This document shows, one piece after another, positions 16,901 through 23,280 of a stretch of 64,000 nt of DNA. Every line of letters starts with the position of its first letter. Within the stretch, counting starts at the first letter, position 1. Origin of the DNA: Pseudomonas fragi (GTDB taxonomy: Bacteria > Pseudomonadota > Gammaproteobacteria > Pseudomonadales > Pseudomonadaceae); the NCBI RefSeq assembly GCF_002269505.1, contig NZ_NQKQ01000004.1, positions 151,851 through 215,850 on the forward strand. The letters are read 5' to 3'. The translations under genes and the position numbers were made by a program. Under the pieces are notes generated by a model. That model worked only from the letters and a program-made list of their open reading frames with translations. It had not been told where the DNA came from and made no database searches.

Positions 16901-17646
16901 GGAAAATCACTATCAAAGGCCAATGGATAACAAAAGGTATCAGCGGAAAAACATTCGTAGAGACGAGTAGAGTGGATAGTTGTGTTGCTGACGTTGTGGA
17001 TTATGAAAGTGAATTCGAAACAGAAGTTTGCGCTGCCGGTGAAACGGGTTTGATTACTAAAATACGATTCAAAGCAATCAAGTCAGATGGCAGCACTGCT
17101 TATCCATACGGGCAAGAATTCAAAGTGTATAAAAATACGTGTTCAGGTATCAATACTCCTTCTTATAGTGGTGATAACTCTGAATTCAAAACAGAAGGGC
17201 TTTTGAGAAATCAATCAGTACAAGCTGATAATTCTGCTGTCATAAGAACCTTGACTGAATATGTGAATAACGTTGATATTGTTTCAGATGGTGATTATAA
17301 GCTGAATATCGTTGCTAATAATATATCAGCAATAAATTCAGACGAAATCGGTTCGTTGCTTAATGCTTGGATTACTAAAACTAAGGGGAAAGTAAATATA
17401 GCTGGAGTTCCTCGTTCAGGTATTGCATATATTGGTAAAGGAAAAATCACGGCGGAAAATGCAAGGAACATTATAATCAATAGCACGATTTTAGATTTGA
17501 AATCGGGGAATATTGTAGTTTCATACAAAGAAGCCACAAAAGGATTAGCAAAAGTTGAGTTAGATACCTTTGATATACCGTTGATAAACGTAGCTAAGGC
17601 TGGCAAGAGATTGAGTTATGTGGAATTTGGTGGAGGAACAAAATGA
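13927..17646 (+). CDS. large secreted protein of cysteine-bracketed modules
   Basis: 1239 residues with a signal peptide (cleavage near AFSA-QII). A unique N-terminal domain (~20-290) is followed by five modules of 80-95 residues, each opening and closing with cysteine (starting near 14845, 15160, 15510, 15815 and 16130). The last three carry TVGGVxGGxxxRxGxxxV near the start and NxxSIExC at the end. Pro/Glu linkers (PEPEPEPE, EPVEPEIPPIEPEQPP) separate them. Then come four shorter modules of the form C-xxGxxGxI...C and a non-repetitive C-terminal ~140 residues. This looks like an extracellular stalk-and-tip or adhesin, possibly a mating-pair stabiliser. The family is not recognised. Confidence 0.8.
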   Translation: MFYKSLLTGVSLIFASTAFSAQIIDPELYPFLEKNGAYAVPVPISPLDLTTRKQLDSICGPGRFVGGGFSHSEMGVYVQTYSFSDAGDRRLIVKDKNGVFYDTGYLDWANETNGVGGRLAYADSLDLITALSLDGTTSIYNVDKLFERDEDFCLAMPESIDSALSKVKNEVKNDVLNQNVNNDWRGGSYVETEGGQAKSVCNVNQNIYSDGKIHLKEYESNRWETSQYAKLYTSPSFSGATKVYRFGASGPLIYPETLYNANHSNQFNSLSDISAFKSNDGSGNIVFSNASPVCVTDTLHTIELKCDSGYSTSGLNDGSNVYLTGEMSFYRTDEGQNYVRNQADGTAKGLSPTGFDLLNSADKEITLKQFGQNLSTQQACKMIETPVVPEPEPEPEVPTGPVYNPNEDVALEVFCPSGYTTDGKNSGNTKIGLGIVQFYNNKDGLSYVKNNTNDEFIKYSQNDFFSSTSRQTDVEKYGRWQSEPKACLPIESEPVIPVEPVEPEIPPIEPEQPPQIPAYMFDLQFYQYCAFNETVGGVVGGGNSRNGKVPVYFLFDNKTFESNYYFFDGSNYTKIEMIDNNGVSSFPTLTEEMVKKYGAMDTNSIESCKALPEPEPKDPEFSFDLGYYEYCGINQTVGGVVGGSNVRTGKVPVFNRYDSKLGKSQNYFFDGKEYSEIEMVKGAEYDSFPQITKDMVSKYGSMNADSIEECKDLPPQEPTLPSEPIEGWNETGVEQCAVGSTVGGVEGGSTIRKGTLTVWYSWFINAEQNYTEKYFFKTPAGTLNEFNYDDYAEYKSPDWTFGKDVVDKNGVWNEDSIEACMPVKSFTTETEVRTVNCVSPLTGTLTEQRTYNLWSNGDKDTFSEWSTTANNCVASVEPPVVIPPVIVEPEEPEVPVDPVDPVGPELPDDRFTTISDFQTSTELCLEGQTGSIKYNEYRTYDYYVEPAPIGTIKNDTGWVKKIVSNTCKELTDDVIEITDGEREDSCPAGSIGKITIKGQWITKGISGKTFVETSRVDSCVADVVDYESEFETEVCAAGETGLITKIRFKAIKSDGSTAYPYGQEFKVYKNTCSGINTPSYSGDNSEFKTEGLLRNQSVQADNSAVIRTLTEYVNNVDIVSDGDYKLNIVANNISAINSDEIGSLLNAWITKTKGKVNIAGVPRSGIAYIGKGKITAENARNIIINSTILDLKSGNIVVSYKEATKGLAKVELDTFDIPLINVAKAGKRLSYVEFGGGTK

Positions 17647-17665
17647 TTTGTGGAGTGACATAAAG

Positions 17666-17688
17666 AAAGCCTCATTGAGGCTTTTTTT
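17666..17688. terminator. bidirectional terminator between convergent genes
   Basis: AAGCCTC-ATT-GAGGCTT with T-tracts on both strands, serving the 1239-residue gene and the opposing 50-residue gene, whose stop codon lies inside it. Confidence 0.8.
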
Positions 17689-17839
17689 AATAAATTATCA
17701 GGTCATCTGGATAACCTGTATGTTCAGTTTCGTCGGGGATGTCAATTTCCGCTACCAATTCTCCGTCCTCTGATAGCTGTCTGATTATTAATAATTGCAT
17801 TTGTATTTCTAGTTCGATTTGTTCATGTGATTTATTCAT
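17687..17839 (-). CDS. small acidic protein coupled to the ArdC-like gene
   Basis: 50-residue frame starting MNKSHEQIELEIQ and ending DDLIIY. Its ATG overlaps the TAA of the ArdC-like gene (TAATG), the usual geometry of translational coupling. A helix of about 25 residues is followed by an acidic tail. Short and unrecognised, but placement and codon pattern support it. Confidence 0.55.
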   Translation of the reverse strand: MNKSHEQIELEIQMQLLIIRQLSEDGELVAEIDIPDETEHTGYPDDLIIY

Positions 17840-18969
17840 TATTTTCTCTTGTAGTTTGATTTTTTATAGGTTTTTTTAGGTGCGTCTATTTCGGGTGCTG
17901 ATTTAGCAATAATCCTTTCTTTGACCATTTCGCTGATTTTCAGGTCAGGGTTTGCTTTGAGCATGAGCACAAGCTTTTGGTCCAGCTCATGGACGATTGT
18001 GTTTGCGGTTCTGTCAGCGTCCTTAGCCGCTCTGAAGATTTCAGAAGGATTGTTCTTATAGGCTGATTTTGCCCAGCTCGCGTCATACGTTGTGTGGTTC
18101 TGCATGAAGCCCTCATCAAGCTCCTGCCGGGTTACAGGGTCTAGGTTCAAGTCGTAGTGCTTGATGACTGACTGTGCCGACAGATTGGCTACCAGCTCTT
18201 CATACGCACGGTGCTCTATGCCTTCTGAATAGTGGCGTAGGGAAGGGCGGTTCTTCCTGCTTTCGTGTCCATAGGAGTGCGAAACTTCGTGTAGGAGGGT
18301 GTTGGTTTCGTGAAGCCTACTCTTGAACAGATTCGACGGATTCATGTAGATGGCGTCTTCTGTAGGGCGGTAGTGATTAGTCCCGACCACACGTTTCAAA
18401 GGCGTTGGCATCGTGTCCAGCAAGGCTTGATAGACCGTTTCCAACTCGGCTGGTGTGGCTTTTGGCTGGTTAGCGTCCATTAGCTTCTGTACAGCGGCTG
18501 GGAGGTCGCCAGTGAACTGAGCAATGTTGAAAACTGGGGTGAGTTTTGAAGCAGGGATGTACACAGCCTTGGCTTTTGATTCATCGTCCCTAGCAATTTC
18601 AGGTTCTGCCTTGTCCTTCATGTAGCCAAGCTTTACTCCAAAGCGGTTAACGATGAAATCGCTTTTCTCGCCTTTGTTGGACAGGCCGTTTGCGTAGCCT
18701 TGGCTTGCAGTGAGGTAGAAAGGGAAGCTGTAATCTTTGTCTTCTGCTAGCTGCGATAGGAGGAGTGAATTTTCCAGTCCGTAGATTGTTTTGGAAATGG
18801 GGTTCATGTACTTCACTGAGAAGACTGGGCTATTCCATACGAATTTTTCGTCATCGTTAGTCATCGTTGAAACGATTTTATCGACTCTTGAAGATAGAAA
18901 ATCAGAGACTTTATCGTTGGCGTCTTTTGCGTAGTCCTTTTTGTCTGTTGGTGATAAAGGTTTTGACAT
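17839..18969 (-). CDS. ArdC-like antirestriction protein with metallopeptidase domain
   Basis: 376 residues in the two-part ArdC layout. The N-terminal single-strand-DNA-binding-like domain (about 45-170) has FVWNSPVFS...IYGLENSLLL...GEKSDF. The C-terminal zinc metallopeptidase domain has HEVSHSYGHESR (H227, E228, H231) and the downstream glutamates of AYEELVANLSAQ (E257/E258). ArdC proteins of conjugative plasmids bind incoming single strands and shield them from host restriction. A basic C-terminal tail (KKTYKKSNYKRK) is extra. Promoter is the -10 at 18997; the leader lacks a ribosome site. Confidence 0.85.
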   Translation of the reverse strand: MSKPLSPTDKKDYAKDANDKVSDFLSSRVDKIVSTMTNDDEKFVWNSPVFSVKYMNPISKTIYGLENSLLLSQLAEDKDYSFPFYLTASQGYANGLSNKGEKSDFIVNRFGVKLGYMKDKAEPEIARDDESKAKAVYIPASKLTPVFNIAQFTGDLPAAVQKLMDANQPKATPAELETVYQALLDTMPTPLKRVVGTNHYRPTEDAIYMNPSNLFKSRLHETNTLLHEVSHSYGHESRKNRPSLRHYSEGIEHRAYEELVANLSAQSVIKHYDLNLDPVTRQELDEGFMQNHTTYDASWAKSAYKNNPSEIFRAAKDADRTANTIVHELDQKLVLMLKANPDLKISEMVKERIIAKSAPEIDAPKKTYKKSNYKRK

Positions 18970-18996
18970 AATATTAAAATGTTTGTTTATGCTTTG

Positions 18997-19002
18997 ATTA
19001 TA
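18997..19002 (-). promoter_or_regulatory. extended -10 promoter of the ArdC-like gene
   Basis: Reverse-strand AAATG-T-TATAAT, 27 bases upstream of the ATG at 18969; leader contains AACAAAC and no ribosome site. Confidence 0.7.
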
Positions 19003-19006
19003 ACAT

Positions 19007-19513
19007 TTAATATTCGATTAATGTGTAAATGGTGTAGAGGTCGCTAAATTCTGAGGATTTAAGGAAGTCGATGAAGCTGGTTTCGTAGGGTTCTTTGAAT
19101 GAAATGTAAGTGGCGATTGAATCGTGAAAGTCATATTTTCCTTGTTCTGTGTAGAAAAAGAATGAATCTGAGTCTTGAAACAACCTGCCATTGAAAGGAT
19201 ACAAAACAATAGGATTAAGGTCGTTTGGTTTGTAGTAGAGTTCGAAAATATGAATAAGTGATTGACCGAATTCATCGTAATCGTCTGATGAGAAAGTAAC
19301 GATGTGTCTGTCAAAAAGCCCCAAGCCGATGAGTTTGCCTAGATTAAGTCTGGTGAATTGAGGGGTTTTCTTTCCAATATACCTTTCAGAAGAAGCAATA
19401 GCGCGTTCAGTAAGAATGTCTTCTGGCAGTGGTTCACCATTCAATAGGTAATAATCCTTGCCAATTCCAGTTCCTTGCTCTAAAAATGCTTTTTCGCTTG
19501 TGTATAATTTCAT
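19007..19513 (-). CDS. hypothetical protein
   Basis: 168 residues, start ATG with GAGGAGAT upstream. Soluble, rich in aromatic residues (FFFYTEQGKYDFHD), no signal peptide, no known family. It lies between the ArdC-like gene and the 174-residue gene on the same strand, 54 bases from the latter, so it may be the third gene of the 20616-19007 transcript. Confidence 0.65.
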   Translation of the reverse strand: MKLYTSEKAFLEQGTGIGKDYYLLNGEPLPEDILTERAIASSERYIGKKTPQFTRLNLGKLIGLGLFDRHIVTFSSDDYDEFGQSLIHIFELYYKPNDLNPIVLYPFNGRLFQDSDSFFFYTEQGKYDFHDSIATYISFKEPYETSFIDFLKSSEFSDLYTIYTLIEY

Positions 19514-19567
19514 ATCTCCTCATTAGTTTTAAGCACAACTCACTCCTGCGTAGCAGGGGAAGTGGTT

Positions 19568-20092
19568 TTAGTAGTTTAAAAGGATGTGCATTTCTACGGC
19601 TTGGCCAAAGTCAGGATGTTGAGTGAAGTCATAAAAGCACAAACAAGACAAATCAGCTTGTCCAAAGCAATATGCACTCACTGCATCGTGATAATTTATT
19701 TCGTTAATGAGTTTAAGATTTGTTTTGGGCGTTATTTTCAATGTCTGATATTCAACGATTAGCTCTTGTTCTGTTTCGTCTTCGTAACGAGCGATTAAAA
19801 TGATGCTGCCGTCAGGGTCGTTTCTGCCTTTAAAATTCACTAGAAAATAGAAAGACCTTTCATTATTTTCATCCTCAATGCTATTTAAAAATATCAGTTC
19901 AGTTTTTAAATGGTTTGTATATCCATGTTTTTGTACTGACTGTAAATAGCTTCTTGCTGTGTTTTCGACTTGATATTCACTGCTCGATACGCTGAAAGGG
20001 TCGAGATTACATGCCTCATTGCCAATCTTGCCTCTTGATTTAATCTGTAAGTCAATGCCTTCAATAATTGGCTTGTAAGTGAGGAAATTCAT
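19568..20092 (-). CDS. hypothetical protein coupled to a membrane protein
   Basis: 174 residues, no signal or membrane segment; the central part alternates beta-strand-like stretches (YFLVNFKGRNDPDGSIILIARYEDE). The ATG overlaps the stop of the upstream membrane-protein gene by four bases, so the two products are probably made together and may interact. Family not recognised. Confidence 0.65.
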   Translation of the reverse strand: MNFLTYKPIIEGIDLQIKSRGKIGNEACNLDPFSVSSSEYQVENTARSYLQSVQKHGYTNHLKTELIFLNSIEDENNERSFYFLVNFKGRNDPDGSIILIARYEDETEQELIVEYQTLKITPKTNLKLINEINYHDAVSAYCFGQADLSCLCFYDFTQHPDFGQAVEMHILLNY

Positions 20093-20616
20093 TTTCCTGC
20101 CTCCATGATTCTATTTTTGATGATGATAAATGCTTCCTTAGCTTTTTCACTTCCTTTATCAAAAATGGTTTCGTCAGTGTTTACATTTGTATTGTTCACT
20201 CTGTTCAAGATTCCTTGCTGGATTTTGCGAATTCTTCTCGAATGAAATTTATAGCATAGAAGAGTAAATACAATGAATGACGATGCAGTACAAATGTACA
20301 TGAATTGCAAGCTAGAACTGCTTCCAACGCTAGTTTGCGCGATGATTATGCTTGCCCAAAGTAGAGCTGCTTGAACTGCTGTTTCCAAGCCAATGATTAC
20401 GAGAGGGAGAGCCATATAGTTTTTTGCGTAAGGGTTTTTTCTAATGTAGAAAGCGGAAATATAAAATAATGCGAACCATGAAAATGGTGCAAATGCCCCA
20501 CCTGCTAAACACAAAAAGTATATTTTCCATGTATTTTTAAGTTGTAACATCCAGTGCTTAAACTTGGCTATTAAAATTTCGTCGCTATCAGGTTCTTTTG
20601 TTTTGAAAAATGACAT
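20089..20616 (-). CDS. inner-membrane protein with three predicted membrane segments
   Basis: 175 residues: cytosolic N-terminus, hydrophobic stretches at about 33-54, 69-93 and 105-125, then a basic cytoplasmic tail (FHSRRIRKIQQG). No family recognised. First gene of a transcript starting from the -10 at 20640, ATGA-coupled to the 174-residue gene. It sits directly upstream of the 847-residue transfer-type membrane protein's terminator, which places it in the membrane-complex block. Confidence 0.7.
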   Translation of the reverse strand: MSFFKTKEPDSDEILIAKFKHWMLQLKNTWKIYFLCLAGGAFAPFSWFALFYISAFYIRKNPYAKNYMALPLVIIGLETAVQAALLWASIIIAQTSVGSSSSLQFMYICTASSFIVFTLLCYKFHSRRIRKIQQGILNRVNNTNVNTDETIFDKGSEKAKEAFIIIKNRIMEAGK

Positions 20617-20639
20617 GTGTGTATGTGCTTGTTTCTACA

Positions 20640-20645
20640 ATTATA
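20640..20645 (-). promoter_or_regulatory. extended -10 promoter for 20616-19568
   Basis: Reverse-strand GAAATGG-TATAAT, 23 bases from the ATG at 20616; no ribosome site. Confidence 0.8.
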
Positions 20646-20660
20646 CCATTTCATATCAGC

Positions 20661-20684
20661 AAAAAAGGGCGTATAGCCCTTTTG
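20661..20684 (-). terminator. terminator of the 847-residue gene
   Basis: AAAAGGGC-TATAC-GCCC hairpin then TTTTTT on the minus strand, squeezed between that gene's stop and the next promoter. Confidence 0.8.
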
Positions 20685-20686
20685 TA

Positions 20687-23230
20687 TTAAATGCTTCTTG
20701 ATGATTCAATTTGCTCATCATGAACATCGTTGTTTTGTGTTCCGAAAGCCCAGCGCTGAATTAATCCTCCAATGATGTACGCCGCCGTTTTCAAAATCGC
20801 TGCAATCAGAAACGATAAGAAGAATATATAGAGGCAAATTTGAAACATTAGGTCCATTACAGCCGAAAGCGTAGAGGCATTTGGTGACTCTTCTAAAATG
20901 TATCTAAAAACATTGAATGGAATTGCTTGATAGACAAACAATGCATCAATGAATGTGAGAGCTAGATAAATGCCTATTCCGAATGTTGCCCAGTTCGCAG
21001 CCGTAACGAGAAAGGTTTCGAGTGGTTGCCAAGTGTCATTCTCTTTGTTAACGCCTTGCTTGCCTAACAAAAGGATAAAGTGAGGAATTATCTTGATTTG
21101 AGTAGATGTGATTTTGATTAGAGAGTTCATGAAGAAAGAAATCACAATCAGCGCAAACGCGATTGGAATTCCAAATTTTATGTACATTCCCAAAGCCCAC
21201 GCATAATTTGCTGTGCTGCTAGCAATGGATGCAATTTCAGGGTTTAGGTAAATTGCAGCGATTACATAAGCAGCCTCTGGCCCAAAATCCTGCCCGTATT
21301 CGCTGAAAACGTCACTTACAGAAGCGTTGACGGCTGATGCCAAAATGAACGTCACCATCGCGTCTGTTCCTCCGTACATTTTGGCGGTTTGCTTCATCGT
21401 TGCCGATGCTAGCTCAACACCAGCCTTGCTCTTGGCTTTCTCGACCGGGGAGACAGAAAGCATAGATGCCGCCTTCGCCATAACCATGACTTCTGATGAG
21501 AACGCCAAGAGACGATTCGCCTGTATGTCCAACGTCTTGTACGGGCTTGAACACTGTCTGCCGCTCGGTGAAATGCCGTAGGGGTGGTTCAGGCAATCTA
21601 GGGTGTACTGATTCCCGAGAATGCCACCGTCTCCAATCGTGAAGTACTTTGTGATGATGCTCAGTACGTCCAAATCGAGCGACGATTCCGCTTGATAGGC
21701 GTTCATCAACTCAGCCTTTGACCAGTTCCTTTCGACCCTTGTGACAGTTTTGTTGAAGGGGATAGCGAACGCTGGTTCTCCTTGCAACACAGGCTCGACA
21801 AGCTCCTGAGTCTCTGTGCTCTCGATGCTCGTGCTGTTGACGAGGATTTTCCCTGCATCTTGAAATTTCGAGGATGGGTAGAATTTCGTCATGAACCAGT
21901 AAGGCAAGGTGGCGTAGTTCGTGTCAGACATGAATCTGCTGCCAAGCAAGCGGTTGTAGTTGTTGATTTGTGCTGAACACATGAACGGCGATGACTCGCT
22001 GCTGCACATTTCCGCTGCACACGCTCTCTGTGTTGCTTCTGTGTCATCAGAGTCAGTGACTGTCTTACAGACCTGAACGAGACGGCTTCCAGCGTCAACA
22101 AGGCTTTGTTCACTTACGCCGGGTGCTCTTGTTAGGCGGTGAACGAATTCAGCCCCGATGCAGTTAGCGTATGCATATGCGTACTGCTTCACACCGCTGG
22201 TGTCCAAGGTTGCTATGGCGTAGGTTTTCACGTTCTCGCAGCTCATATCCCTATCGAATTCGATAGCTGAAATCCCTGCTGGAATTGGCTCATATAAGGA
22301 GAGCTTGGTAGCTGCATCATCAGATGAAGCCATAGCCACTGTGTACGCGTCTGTGAGTGCTTCCACCTGCAATTGATAAAGGTCAGGTAAGCCGTTCGAC
22401 CGTGCAATCTCAATGGTTCCCTCATCAACCGCATGCTCAATTTCAAGAATGCAGTTGCCCACTTGGGAGAAGGCTGTTATGTGCCCTTCGTAGTAGTTGA
22501 ATTGGACGGCTCCCTTGTTTGTGCCCGGCTGCTGCTTCGTACAGAGCTGGAAATCTATGAGGTTTAGCATCTCTTTTGTGCGCTGATTTTTCGGCACGGG
22601 TATGGTCACGTAAGGCTGCTCAATGACGGATTTACCGTTCAGTTTGTGCAAGATGTATGAGCCATATTGATAGGTTGCTGCGAATGATGTGTAAATACTC
22701 ATCATCATAAAATTCGTGTCTTTCTTGCCGTTTTCTTCCGATTTGTAAATCGGCACTAAAAACAAGACAACGACTGTGATTAGTAAGACGTATCCAACTG
22801 TTGCTTTTTTCTCGACTGTTTTTGTTTTTGTAATCATGACTTCGATGATAGTCATAATCGCTTTTCGTAAAACCACAGCAGATAATAAAGCGCTGAAAAT
22901 TACTGCCATCCAATGAATAGGCCCATTGAGCAATTTATAGACGGAGCTATTGAAACGATTTGAGTCTTTCAAGCATTCATAATCGCCAGAAAAAAACCAA
23001 TTTTTTCCGAAGGGATACGCTCTGACTTCCTGTGTTAAAGGACAGCCAATCATTGATTCAAGCAGTGGAAAAATGGTTGCTTGGGTACGTTCTTCTTTAT
23101 TGTAGCTAGCTTCCAGATTTTTACTTTGAGTGTTTAAGCCACCTAGATTTGTCAAACTCCAGTCAGCCGCATGGACTGGGAGTGAAGAAAAGGTTAGGCA
23201 TAATAAGAGTACATAGAGATAACGTTTCAT
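20687..23230 (-). CDS. large polytopic membrane protein, DotA/TraY-like layout
   Basis: 847 residues: signal peptide (residues 1-21, LPVHA-ADW), two membrane segments at about 105-130 and 148-165, a ~470-residue extracytoplasmic domain with many cysteines, and a hydrophobic C-terminal quarter with three or more segments (IAFALIVISFF, FGIGIYLALTFID, CLYIFFLSFLIAAIL). This size and order resembles DotA/TraY-type components of I-type conjugation systems, but assignment is by architecture, not motif. The large loop (21400-22600) is visibly richer in GC than both ends. Own promoter at 23256. Confidence 0.6.
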   Translation of the reverse strand: MKRYLYVLLLCLTFSSLPVHAADWSLTNLGGLNTQSKNLEASYNKEERTQATIFPLLESMIGCPLTQEVRAYPFGKNWFFSGDYECLKDSNRFNSSVYKLLNGPIHWMAVIFSALLSAVVLRKAIMTIIEVMITKTKTVEKKATVGYVLLITVVVLFLVPIYKSEENGKKDTNFMMMSIYTSFAATYQYGSYILHKLNGKSVIEQPYVTIPVPKNQRTKEMLNLIDFQLCTKQQPGTNKGAVQFNYYEGHITAFSQVGNCILEIEHAVDEGTIEIARSNGLPDLYQLQVEALTDAYTVAMASSDDAATKLSLYEPIPAGISAIEFDRDMSCENVKTYAIATLDTSGVKQYAYAYANCIGAEFVHRLTRAPGVSEQSLVDAGSRLVQVCKTVTDSDDTEATQRACAAEMCSSESSPFMCSAQINNYNRLLGSRFMSDTNYATLPYWFMTKFYPSSKFQDAGKILVNSTSIESTETQELVEPVLQGEPAFAIPFNKTVTRVERNWSKAELMNAYQAESSLDLDVLSIITKYFTIGDGGILGNQYTLDCLNHPYGISPSGRQCSSPYKTLDIQANRLLAFSSEVMVMAKAASMLSVSPVEKAKSKAGVELASATMKQTAKMYGGTDAMVTFILASAVNASVSDVFSEYGQDFGPEAAYVIAAIYLNPEIASIASSTANYAWALGMYIKFGIPIAFALIVISFFMNSLIKITSTQIKIIPHFILLLGKQGVNKENDTWQPLETFLVTAANWATFGIGIYLALTFIDALFVYQAIPFNVFRYILEESPNASTLSAVMDLMFQICLYIFFLSFLIAAILKTAAYIIGGLIQRWAFGTQNNDVHDEQIESSRSI

Positions 23231-23255
23231 TGTGTAAGTGAATTAGTCTACGATT

Positions 23256-23261
23256 ATTATA
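23256..23261 (-). promoter_or_regulatory. extended -10 promoter of the 847-residue gene
   Basis: Reverse-strand AAATGG-TATAAT, 25 bases from the ATG at 23230; leader lacks a ribosome site. Confidence 0.8.
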
Positions 23262-23280
23262 CCATTTGGGCCTTCTGTTT

